Source: an uncultured Eggerthellaceae bacterium (lineage in GTDB: Bacteria > Actinomycetota > Coriobacteriia > Coriobacteriales > Eggerthellaceae). From it: 13,791 nucleotides of DNA. The notes beneath the pieces are model-generated. The model worked only from the letters and a program-made list of their open reading frames with translations, made no database searches and was not told the DNA's origin. The number at the start of each line of letters is the position of its first letter. Position 1 is the stretch's first letter. Location: positions 1 to 13,791 of the forward strand of contig CAMOLA010000056.1 in assembly GCA_946618265.1 (NCBI GenBank), written 5' to 3'. Shown here piece after piece: positions 6,639 to 13,257 of this stretch. The translations under genes were made by a program, and so were the position numbers.

Positions 6639-6671
6639 AATGATACAGTACCTCTGAGGTACTGTATCATT
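6639..6671. repeat. dispersed palindrome, copy 4
   Basis: It lies 14 bases beyond copy 3. It carries the same T-to-G change in the left arm (6648) together with the matching A-to-C change in the right arm (6662), so the arms are perfectly complementary again. It lies between cca and the metallo-beta-lactamase-fold gene and overlaps no convincing coding sequence. Confidence 0.9.
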
Positions 6672-6713
6672 TTGCGCGATGGTGAAGTTGGGGGAAAGGA
6701 AAACAAGGTGCCC

Positions 6714-7610
6714 ATGATCGATTCGGGAGAAACGACGCTTTCCGCCGAACAGCTGGTGGTCCGTCGGCGCGAGGCGGATGGGCCGTCTGAGGAGCTGCTG
6801 CCGCCGCGGCCTGGCGCGCAGCTGCGGTTGCACGTGCTGGCAAGCGGCAGCAAGGGCAACTGCTCGGTCATCGAGAACGCGGCGACCGGCGAGAGCATCG
6901 TCGTCGATTGCGGCATCAGCAAGCGCGCTTTCATGGCGGGCCTTGCCGAATGCGGCGTGGACGTGGCGGGAGTGCAGGCGATTCTGGTCACGCACGAGCA
7001 TTCCGACCACACGAAGTGTCTGGGCGTGGTGACGCGCGGGCTGGCGAAGGCGGGCGTGCAGCCCGTCGTGTACGCGAGCCGCGCCGTCCATGCGGCGAGC
7101 CGCGAGCTTCAGTCCATCCAGGATGCGGTCGACCTGCGCTATTTCGCGAGCGGGGATGACCTGACGTTCGGCGGGGTGGCCGTGCATGCGTTTCCCACGC
7201 TGCACGATGCGGCCGAGTCGTTCGGGTTCCGCTTCGACTGCGGCGGCGATTCGGTCGGGTTCATGACCGATACGGGCATCGTGACGGGCGAGGCGTTCGA
7301 GGTGCTGCGCGGTTGCCGCGTGCTCGCGCTCGAGTCCAACCACGACCCGAGGATGCTCGAGGTAGGGCCGTATCCGCGCTACCTGAAGGACCGTATCGCG
7401 TCCGACCATGGTCACCTTTCCAACGAGCAGTCGGCCGACTTGCTGGACCAGCTGCTCGACACCTGCGTCGAGCGCGTCGTGGGCATGCACGTTTCCGAGA
7501 ACAACAACACCTATGCCCTCCCGCGTCAGTCGCTTTCCCAAGTGCTTGCGCGCAACGACCATCCCGCCCACGCCTTCGTCGGCTACCAGAACCGCGTCGT
7601 CAGCGTATAA
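6714..7610 (+). CDS. metallo-beta-lactamase-fold hydrolase, WalJ/YycJ type
   Basis: This 298-residue protein has the metallo-beta-lactamase fold. The first strands carry LASGSKGNCSVI (about residues 42-53). The metal site begins with THEHSDH (about 93-99). Further candidate ligands are LHDA (about 161-164), the aspartate of FMTDTG and the late histidine of GMHVSENNN. LASGSxGN plus HEHSDH is typical of the WalJ/YycJ branch, members of which have been linked to nucleic-acid exonuclease activity and cell-wall or division coordination; no direct function follows here. A GTG at 6708 is seven bases past GGGGAAAGGA and is a good alternative start; a longer reading from 6615 would start inside the palindrome and is unlikely. 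The long repeat array begins seven bases after its stop codon. Confidence 0.88.
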   Translation: MIDSGETTLSAEQLVVRRREADGPSEELLPPRPGAQLRLHVLASGSKGNCSVIENAATGESIVVDCGISKRAFMAGLAECGVDVAGVQAILVTHEHSDHTKCLGVVTRGLAKAGVQPVVYASRAVHAASRELQSIQDAVDLRYFASGDDLTFGGVAVHAFPTLHDAAESFGFRFDCGGDSVGFMTDTGIVTGEAFEVLRGCRVLALESNHDPRMLEVGPYPRYLKDRIASDHGHLSNEQSADLLDQLLDTCVERVVGMHVSENNNTYALPRQSLSQVLARNDHPAHAFVGYQNRVVSV

Positions 7611-7616
7611 ACCGAA

Positions 7617-8026
7617 TTCCCACGGGGAACGTGTTGCAAACCAAACTCCCACGGGGAAACCGATTTCCCACGGGGAACATGTGCGCGAACCGTTTTCCCA
7701 CGGGGAGCGTGTGCCCGGATCAAGCTCCCACGGGGAACGTGTGCTCGAATCAAACTCCCGCGGGGAAGCTGGTTGCGGATCAAATTCCCACGGGGAAACC
7801 GGTTGCGAATCGAACTCCCGCGGGGGAAACGGTCGCGAATCAATTTCCCACGGGGAAACCGGTTGCGAATCGAACTCCCGCGGGGGAAACGGTCGCGAAT
7901 CAATTTCCCACGGGGAAACCGATCGCAGATCAAGCTCCCGCGGGGAACATGTGCGCGAATCATTTTCCCACGGGGAAGCTGGTTGCGGATCAAACTCCCA
8001 CGGGGAAACCGATTTCCCGCGGGGAA
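7617..8026 (+). repeat. phased palindrome array 1: 15 cores of TTCCC(A/G)CGGGGAA
   Basis: Cores start at 7617, 7646, 7665, 7695, 7725, 7755, 7785, 7815, 7845, 7875, 7905, 7935, 7965, 7995 and 8014. The 12 cores from 7665 to 7995 sit on an exact 30-bp period; each end of that block has one core only 19 bp away. Spacers share a loose consensus (GGTTGCGAATCAAA or ATGTGCGCGAATCA). The core starts with TT or CT, its middle base is A or G, and three cores have an extra G. The blocks 7801-7860 and 7861-7920 are identical, a recent 60-bp duplication. Several frames are open only because the unit is a multiple of three. No credible gene lies in it. Confidence 0.95.
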
Positions 8027-8073
8027 AACGGTTCGAGGCGTGGATGCTGCTCATGATGCGTGAGGGGAAGGCT

Positions 8074-8103
8074 GGAGGGGCGTCCGAAACGGGAGGCCCC
8101 TCC
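8074..8103 (+). terminator. GC-rich hairpin after array 1
   Basis: GGAGGGGC (8074-8081) and GCCCCTCC (8096-8103) pair perfectly. An inner CCG-AAA-CGG adds three pairs. There is no U tract. It may end transcription coming from the metallo-beta-lactamase-fold gene through the array. Confidence 0.5.
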
Positions 8104-8112
8104 TCGTCATGC

Positions 8113-8152
8113 GGGTCGGTAAGCTTAAAAGGCGTGTAAAAGTAACCGACCC
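8113..8152. repeat. inverted repeat upstream of the TerD-like gene
   Basis: GGGTCGGT (8113-8120) and ACCGACCC (8145-8152) are perfect complements over a 24-base AT-rich loop. The right arm overlaps the first copy of the direct repeat at 8136. Confidence 0.5.
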
Positions 8153-8215
8153 AACGACTCCGTCTTTTGAACCGGTGAATCACGGAAGAGCGTAAAAGTA
8201 ACCGGCGCGACGACA
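8136..8215. repeat. direct repeat pair GTAAAAGTAACCG
   Basis: Identical 13-base copies lie at 8136-8148 and 8192-8204, 56 bases apart. Similarity continues for about ten bases (an ACGAC shared at the end). They lie 120-190 bases upstream of the TerD-like gene and could be protein binding sites or leftovers of a small repeat. The rest of the 295-bp gap before that gene holds only the hairpins and the -10 box. Confidence 0.5.
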
Positions 8216-8257
8216 GTGCCTCAAGTATAGCGAATCGGCTTCACCCGCGCGATAACC

Positions 8258-8263
8258 TATAAT
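8258..8263 (+). promoter_or_regulatory. -10 box of the TerD-like gene
   Basis: A perfect TATAAT stands 58 bases before the chosen start codon. No good -35 is visible at the usual spacing (TCGGCT at 8235-8240). The box covers the in-frame ATG at 8262, which argues against translation starting there. Confidence 0.55.
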
Positions 8264-8321
8264 GAGCCGAAACGGCGAACTGCGCGTCCTGTCGGCGCAA
8301 CCAAGCAGGCGAGGAGGCAGC

Positions 8322-10706
8322 ATGGGATTGTTCTCGAAAAAGATGTGGCATGACGATCTCCCGTCAAAACAAAGGCGCGAGGTAATTCACAACTTTCGGC
8401 CGACGGCTCAAAAGGAAGAATTCGAGGCTTTCGGGGTTTTGTACTACCCGAATTTCGTCGATGTTGCCAGCGAGGACGCCGTTCCCATCGACGAAGACGA
8501 CATGGCTTTCGCGATGACCTGCGTCGCGAATATGGAAGGCACGGGATACACGCTTGCGCCCGAGGCCATCGTCACGCTCGCAAGGAGCAGGCACTGGGTC
8601 AAGGAGCGCTTGGGAAGCGGCGAGGAGATCGATTTGCAATACAGCCTCGACCCCGCTGCCGACATTCGCGCGCTCGTTCCGAGCGTCAAGGCCGATCCGA
8701 TGTATCCGGGCTTTCCGCTCGAAGTGATGCAAATCGACGAAATGCGCTACCGCCTCGACCAGATGCGCCACTATTCCTCGACGTACGGCGTGGAATGGTT
8801 GGCGGGGCTTTTTGGCGTGAACGTGCAGGTGGGGCGAGGGTGGCTTCCGCACGATGGCGAGCGCAGCGCGGGAGCGGGCGGCGCTCGTGCTGGGGGGAAC
8901 GTGTCCGATGACGCTGGGAGAAAGGGCCAAGCCCCAGAATACGCCGTGCTCGCGGATGCGAAGCCCCTCGTCGTGGTGACGAGCGACGAGGCGATGCGCG
9001 AAATTATTCTCGCGCGAATCGCCCGACCCACGCGCATGCACGACCTGGAGGTCCGCTGCGCTGTCAAGCATTTCTTGAAACCCGGGGCGGAAGAGCCGCT
9101 CGTCTTCGGTTTTCACGAGAACATGCTCGAGATGGTGCGCATCGCGTCTCAGGGGAGCTCATCCGAGCTTCGCGACATGCTGCTGCGCACGGCCCAACAT
9201 CCGGGCGACGTGCTGAAAGCCGCCAACTACGTGCGCCTTGCGCATCCCGAGGGGAAGGCGCGGCTTTCGAATCGTCAGAAAAAGGGCTTCTGTCAGGCGC
9301 TTTCGCGTTTTCCTTATCAAACGCTCGTGGAGAATATCGCCGACGCGCGCCCGGAGCACCGCCGTGCGTTGAATTACCTTTCCATCGGGCGTTTCGGCGA
9401 CGGCAAGCTGAAGCGCGCCGTCAACGCGGTCGGCAGCGGCGCGGTGACGAGTTGGAATTCCCGAATCGAGCGCGCTTGGGAACGCCTTGCGCAAGATGGT
9501 CCCGAACCGTTGCTCGCGCTGTACGCCCAACGCCCTGGCATGTTGCTGCGTTCGCTCACGCGACTTGCGAAGGGCGGCGTGCCCGTAGACCTGATTGCCA
9601 AGACGGTGGAGGCGTCGGACGCCTATTCGATTTCCTCGCTTGCGCGGACGCTTGCGATCCTGTCGGCCGATGACCTGGGCTTAACGCGCATGAAGCAGCA
9701 TCCCAACGAGAGCGAGGAGGCGTTCGCGACCCGGAGGAAGCGGCATCTGGAGGCGTATCGCACCGTGACCCCGATCGTTCGGGGCATGCTCGCGCGGCGG
9801 CTCGCCGGTATCGACACCCCCTTGCGCGGACGGCGGGTGTATGTGGATGCCGGAGGGTTTTCGCTCGATTCGTCGGTGCTGATGCCCAACGATTCCGGTA
9901 ACACGGGCACTGCGTATCCGCCGGCGGGCATGGCTTACGCATTGCCGCCCGATGCGACCGTGCGTTTCTTCACCTTCTGGAATGACCAGGAGAAACGCGT
10001 CGATGTCGACCTGCATTTCTATGCGTGGGACGAGCAGGCTGGCGAAACGTACCATGTGGGCTGGGATGGCGCGTACCTTGGCCGGGGCATGGTGACGAGC
10101 GGGGATATCACCCATAGTGACAATGCGGTGGAGTACCTCGACCTGAACATGGCCGAGGCGCACGCGTGTGGAGTCGATTATGTGAAGCAGGTTTGCCATA
10201 TATTCGATGGGGCGTCGAGCTGGGCGAATATCGAGACCTGCTTTTCGGGAGCCATGGTTGTGGAAGCTCTGGGTGACATCGTTGCGGCTGGCGGGGAAGG
10301 CGCGTTCGCGAGCGGAGAGGCTGGGGCTGGTGCGCATGAAGGCGGCGCGGCGAACGCGATGCGAGCGGGCGTGGTGTCGGCGGGTGCGGCTCAAGCAGGG
10401 GCGATGCAGGCTGCCATCTACCAGGCCGAAAATCTCATCTTCCGCGACGACATGACCGGTGCGGGGCGAAGCATGACCTACGCTCTCGTCGACGTGAAAA
10501 ACGGTGCCGTGCGCATCCAGCGTGGGGCGAAGTACCCGTTCGTGCGCACGTCGTTTCCATTAGGGGCATACATCGATCTGCTCATCGAGGCGCAAGGTGC
10601 CACGCGCGTCGCCGCGCCCGACCAGGCGGATGTCGTGCTTTCGGTCGGCCGCACCGACAAGGAAGGCGCAATCTGCCTGATAGACGAGGGCTTTTTCCTC
10701 GGATAA
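8322..10706 (+). CDS. 794-residue protein with a TerD-like C-terminal segment
   Basis: The protein is large, has no signal peptide or membrane segment, and is presumably cytoplasmic. Residues 1-160 are mixed and acidic. A Gly/Ala-rich low-complexity insert lies around 183-205. Helical repeats follow (about 255-500), with phrases such as RPGMLLRSLTRLAKGG. Residues about 500-640 form a beta-rich domain: GRRVYVDAGGFSLDSSV, then VRFFTFWN, VDVDLHFYAWD, HVGWDGAY, GMVTSGDITHS and EYLDLNM. That order resembles TerD-family stress proteins and the long actinobacterial/myxobacterial proteins I recall as the MXAN_6230/SCO0854 group, though no RING-type cysteine cluster is visible. A second Gly/Ala-rich insert sits around 650-700. 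The start at 8322 has GAGGAGG ending four bases upstream, and a perfect TATAAT lies 58 bases upstream. Repeat arrays bracket the gene. Function is unknown; the TerD link is inference from motif order. Confidence 0.8.
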   Translation: MGLFSKKMWHDDLPSKQRREVIHNFRPTAQKEEFEAFGVLYYPNFVDVASEDAVPIDEDDMAFAMTCVANMEGTGYTLAPEAIVTLARSRHWVKERLGSGEEIDLQYSLDPAADIRALVPSVKADPMYPGFPLEVMQIDEMRYRLDQMRHYSSTYGVEWLAGLFGVNVQVGRGWLPHDGERSAGAGGARAGGNVSDDAGRKGQAPEYAVLADAKPLVVVTSDEAMREIILARIARPTRMHDLEVRCAVKHFLKPGAEEPLVFGFHENMLEMVRIASQGSSSELRDMLLRTAQHPGDVLKAANYVRLAHPEGKARLSNRQKKGFCQALSRFPYQTLVENIADARPEHRRALNYLSIGRFGDGKLKRAVNAVGSGAVTSWNSRIERAWERLAQDGPEPLLALYAQRPGMLLRSLTRLAKGGVPVDLIAKTVEASDAYSISSLARTLAILSADDLGLTRMKQHPNESEEAFATRRKRHLEAYRTVTPIVRGMLARRLAGIDTPLRGRRVYVDAGGFSLDSSVLMPNDSGNTGTAYPPAGMAYALPPDATVRFFTFWNDQEKRVDVDLHFYAWDEQAGETYHVGWDGAYLGRGMVTSGDITHSDNAVEYLDLNMAEAHACGVDYVKQVCHIFDGASSWANIETCFSGAMVVEALGDIVAAGGEGAFASGEAGAGAHEGGAANAMRAGVVSAGAAQAGAMQAAIYQAENLIFRDDMTGAGRSMTYALVDVKNGAVRIQRGAKYPFVRTSFPLGAYIDLLIEAQGATRVAAPDQADVVLSVGRTDKEGAICLIDEGFFLG

Positions 10707-10732
10707 ACGAAGCCGCCAACGCCCGTACCGTT

Positions 10733-10997
10733 TTCCCGCGGGGAACTTGATGCGCGCGGATCAAACTCCCGCGGGGAACTCGGTTGCGGATCAAACTCCC
10801 GCGGGGAAGCCGTACCGTTTTCCCACGGGGAACCGAACCAAACTCCCACGGGGAACTTGTCACGTGTGGATCAAACTCCCGCGGGGAAGCTGAATCGTTT
10901 TCCCGCGGGGAAACCAGAGCCGAATTTCCGAACCGAATTCCCACGGGGAAATTGATCTCCTGCGGTAAAGCGGTTCCGAGTCGTTTCCCCGTGGGAA
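10733..10997 (+). repeat. palindrome array 2, at least 8 cores plus one degenerate and one inverted
   Basis: Cores start at 10733, 10766, 10796, 10820, 10843, 10876, 10900 and 10938. Spacing is irregular (33, 30, 24, 23, 33, 24, 38). A decayed core is at about 10957-10969 and an inverted one (TTCCCCGTGGGAA) at 10985-10997. GATCAAACTCCC precedes several cores, as in array 1. A stretch of about 45 bases around 10789-10832 is repeated 80 bases later with few changes. The array begins 27 bases after the stop of the TerD-like gene. The 362-bp stretch 10707-11068 holds no gene. Confidence 0.9.
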
Positions 10998-11068
10998 TTC
11001 GGTTGATAGCGTGGTGTCTCCGAATTGCGCGCAGGATCGCAGGCTTCCCAGGACGCCGATCGCGTTTG

Positions 11069-11572
11069 CTACAGGTCGCGCTCGATGTCGAACGCGCTGG
11101 GTGTCGTTCGATACACGGCCAGCTCGCGCAGCACCGTTTCCCGTTCGCGCTGCTCGGCGATGAAAAAACAGACGGCAACTTCCATGTCGGGCAGCTCGCG
11201 GGCCAGCACGGGCAGCGCCTCGAGCGGGAACTCGAGCGCATGGCGCGATTCGTCGCGGTCGAAGCGGTGCTCCCCGGCCGCCCGCAGCGCCGCGACCGTC
11301 GGCTCGACGTCGCTTCCGAACACCTTGGCGCTCTTCAGGAAATAGTCGCGCTCGCTCATCGCGTGCCAGGGCTGGGCCAAACCCCGGCCCAGGAACTTGT
11401 TCTGCTGGTACACCTGCCCGCTGAATTTGTTCTCGAGAGAGCAGTAATGCACGCCAAGTCGCAGCCCCTTCTCGACGGCGAACTCGAGCAGCTCGATGCA
11501 TGCCGCCTCGCTGCCGTCGATGGGCAGGCCGCCTAGCGAATCATGGCGATGCGCGTGTGCCAGCCCGCGGCG
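11069..11572 (-). pseudogene. 5'-truncated gene remnant in frame behind the radical SAM stop
   Basis: From just after the TAA of the radical SAM gene, the same minus-strand frame stays open for 167 codons to a TAG at 11069-11071. The translation looks like genuine protein: GGLPIDGSEAACIELLEF, then GLRLGVHYCSLENKFSGQ and VYQQNKFLGRGLAQPW, a helical stretch with LEFPLEALPVLARELPDMEVAVCFF, and a C-terminus AFDIERDL. No ATG opens it; a GTG at 11450-11452 falls in the middle of the best-looking block (GVHYCSLENK). I therefore read it as the C-terminal part of a longer protein whose 5' end is gone, possibly itself radical SAM-related, which is a guess. It could instead be a separate short gene starting at that GTG (127 residues), or a read-through extension of the radical SAM protein. 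Confidence 0.5.
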
Positions 11573-12466
11573 TTAGCGGATCATGCGGCCTTCGGAGCCT
11601 TTCGGGGGCACGGTCTCGAGCTGCCAGTCGGGGAAGCGGCCCAAGCCGAGTTCGAGCTCGTGGATCAAGTATTCTTTATCGCGCGGCAAGATGCCTGACA
11701 CGCGTACCGGGTTCGACACGTGCAGACCGAAGAACACGCAATCGTCAACCTCGAGGCGTTTGAGGAATTCGATTTCCTCGGTGATGTAGTCGCCGAGCAC
11801 GCATTCCTCAAAATCGCCTTGCGCCACCAGCTGCTCGAGCCGCGCGCCGGGGTCGACGTGTAGGGGCGAAACGAAAATGAGTGTCGGGTTGGCTTCGTTA
11901 ACGATGGACGCATTGGCCGTCGCGTGCTCGACCGTGCGTCCGCGGCCAGCCGCCGCAGTGATGATGTTCAGGTTGAAGGGCATTTCCGCTTCGTTGAGCC
12001 GCGCGAACGCCTCGCGCGCTTCAGCAAGCGTGTAGCCTTTGTTCATGTAAGCCAGCACGTCGTCGAGCCCCGACTCCAATCCGATGTTGAAATCGGCGTA
12101 CCCCAAGCGGGCGAGCTCGCGTAGCTCGTCGGTGCTTTTTGCAAGGACGTTCTTTATCGAAGCGTAGCCGCCGATGGATTCGATGCGGGGCAGGTAGCGA
12201 TGTATGAGCTCGGCGATTTCGACGAGCTTGTCGAAGCTCAGGCAGAACGCATCGCCGTTCACCAGAAATACGCGTTTGAACAGCGCATTGTGTCGTCCGA
12301 TATAGGCCAGGTCCTCTTCGATTTCCTCGATGGGCGATATTTTGAACGGAACGTCTTGGTACATGCTGCAGAACGTGCATGCATTGTGCGAGCATCCGGA
12401 TGTCACCTGCAGCAGCAACGAGCTTGCCTCGTATGGCGGCCTGAACGTCGGTCCCGTGTAGTGCAT
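11573..12466 (-). CDS. radical SAM protein (Elp3/MiaB-type core)
   Basis: This 297-residue enzyme has an iron-sulfur motif at SGCSHNACTFCSMY (about residues 24-37). The cysteines are spaced C-x4-C-x2-C, a variant I associate with a branch of the family. LVNGDAFCLS, GGYASIKNVL, ADFNIGLESGLDDVLAYMNKGYT and FNLNIITAAAGRG follow the partial TIM barrel and include the usual SAM-contact positions. No substrate domain such as TRAM or B12-binding is attached, so the substrate is unknown. The start at 12466 begins MHYTGPTFRPPYEASSLLLQVT; AGGAG abuts the ATG, and GGAAAGGG lies about six bases further up. The frame continues past the stop at 11573-11575 as the remnant described separately. Confidence 0.85.
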   Translation of the reverse strand: MHYTGPTFRPPYEASSLLLQVTSGCSHNACTFCSMYQDVPFKISPIEEIEEDLAYIGRHNALFKRVFLVNGDAFCLSFDKLVEIAELIHRYLPRIESIGGYASIKNVLAKSTDELRELARLGYADFNIGLESGLDDVLAYMNKGYTLAEAREAFARLNEAEMPFNLNIITAAAGRGRTVEHATANASIVNEANPTLIFVSPLHVDPGARLEQLVAQGDFEECVLGDYITEEIEFLKRLEVDDCVFFGLHVSNPVRVSGILPRDKEYLIHELELGLGRFPDWQLETVPPKGSEGRMIR

Positions 12467-12572
12467 CTCCTGCCCTTTCCGCTGATTCCACCGTGCTTGT
12501 TCTTGTAGCCTACGCGTCCTCCGGGAACGAACATACCACACCGCCCGCTCCTCACTTTGGAAAACGTCCATC

Positions 12573-12653
12573 TTCCCCGTGGGAGTTTGATTCCGAAAAG
12601 TTAGCCGTTGTATTTTCCCCGCGGGAGTTTGATTCGAGCACGTTGCCCGCGGG
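12573..12653 (-). repeat. inverted-orientation palindrome pair upstream of the split-barrel gene
   Basis: Cores TTCCCCGTGGGAG (12573-12585) and TTCCCCGCGGGAG (12615-12627) stand 42 bases apart, with GAAAAGTTAGCC in the spacer. A decayed TTGCCCGCGGG follows at 12643-12653. These are the reverse complement of the array-1 core type. Confidence 0.8.
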
Positions 12654-12657
12654 TGGT

Positions 12658-12663
12658 TATAAG
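12658..12663 (+). promoter_or_regulatory. possible -10 box of the split-barrel flavoprotein gene
   Basis: TATAAG lies 37 bases before the ATG and directly behind the repeat cores. No -35 is recognisable at 16-18 bases. If real, the repeat cores occupy the -35 and upstream positions of this promoter. Confidence 0.4.
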
Positions 12664-12700
12664 ATGTACTCGGTTGGAAAGTTTGCGCGAAAGGATCGTT

Positions 12701-13111
12701 ATGGCGAAGATGCCCCAAGATTGCATGGACATGATTAACAACGTGTATGCCGCTGCCGTGGCAACGTGCGATGCGGATGGCGTGCCCAACGTGGTGTGCT
12801 GCTCGATGAAGCAGGCCTGGGACGACGAGACGGTCATGATATCGGACCAGTACATGAACAAGACGCTCGCCAACTTGCGCGCCAATCCGCACATGGCCGT
12901 GACCGTGTGGGACGAAACGCATGGTTATCAGGTGAAGGGCACGGTCACCTACGAAAACGAAGGCGAGCGCTACGAGATGATCGCCGCGCAGGTGCACCAG
13001 ATCCTGAGCTCGATGGGCTACGACTATTACAGCAAGGGCGTGTGCTGGATGCACGTCGATGAGGTGTTTTCGGTCACGCCGGGCCAAGATGCAGGCAAGA
13101 AGCTGGCATAG
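12701..13111 (+). CDS. pyridoxamine 5'-phosphate oxidase-family FMN-binding split-barrel protein
   Basis: This 136-residue protein has the length and strand order of the split-barrel flavoproteins. MINNVYAAAVATCDADGVPNVV is the entry strand pair, then DDETVMISDQYMNKTLANLRANPHMAVTVWD gives the FMN-phosphate-binding region, and QVKGTVTYENEGERYEM the following strands. HVDEVFSVTPG near the C-terminus completes the barrel. Members bind FMN, F420 or heme and reduce or sense various substrates; which applies here cannot be told. AAAGGA lies five bases before the ATG. It is monocistronic and flanked on both sides by the same pair of repeat cores, in the same orientation and 582 bases apart. Confidence 0.85.
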   Translation: MAKMPQDCMDMINNVYAAAVATCDADGVPNVVCCSMKQAWDDETVMISDQYMNKTLANLRANPHMAVTVWDETHGYQVKGTVTYENEGERYEMIAAQVHQILSSMGYDYYSKGVCWMHVDEVFSVTPGQDAGKKLA

Positions 13112-13154
13112 CGGATATTGCAAGAAGCTGCAACAGAAGACTAGCCGCATCATT

Positions 13155-13209
13155 TTCCCCGCGGGAGGTTGGTCACAAAAAGTTAGACATACCATTCTCC
13201 CCGCGGGAG
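13155..13209 (-). repeat. inverted-orientation palindrome pair downstream of the split-barrel gene
   Basis: Cores TTCCCCGCGGGAG (13155-13167) and CTCCCCGCGGGAG (13197-13209) are again 42 bases apart, with AAAAAGTTAGAC in the spacer. The spacer aligns without gaps with that of the pair at 12573. CCCCGCGGGAGTTTGATTCG is identical at 12617-12636 and 13199-13218. Confidence 0.85.
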
Positions 13210-13232
13210 TTTGATTCGTAGGTTTGATTCCA

Positions 13233-13257
13233 ACCATCCTACAAATTGTAGGATGGT
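13233..13257. promoter_or_regulatory. operator-like perfect palindrome upstream of the URO-D-family gene
   Basis: ACCATCCTACAA and TTGTAGGATGGT flank one central A, a perfect 25-base palindrome. TTGTAG (13246-13251) in its right arm and TATCCT (13268-13273), 16 bases on, could form the promoter, so a bound dimer would block RNA polymerase. Which protein binds cannot be told. Confidence 0.55.

Noticed and set aside
6615..6713. N-terminal extension of the metallo-beta-lactamase-fold protein starting inside the palindrome
   Set aside because: The extra residues are translated repeat sequence, there is no Shine-Dalgarno site, and GGGGAAAGGA stands before the GTG/ATG at 6708/6714.
7617..8026. CRISPR array
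   Set aside because: The repeated core is only 13 bp, the period is 30 bp, spacers are similar to each other rather than unique, and no cas genes are present.
7313..8183. Genes encoding decapeptide repeats across array 1, on both strands
   Set aside because: Open frames appear in most frames because the unit is a multiple of three. No start site with a ribosome binding site or non-repeat domain supports any one of them.
8262..8321. Upstream ATG start for the TerD-like protein
   Set aside because: It overlaps the TATAAT box, and a strong GAGGAGG precedes the ATG at 8322.
10860..11501. Minus-strand frame of 213 residues over the remnant and array 2
   Set aside because: Arg/Ala-rich shadow in another frame that runs into repeat-derived peptide. 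The frame with HYCSLENK is the protein-like one.
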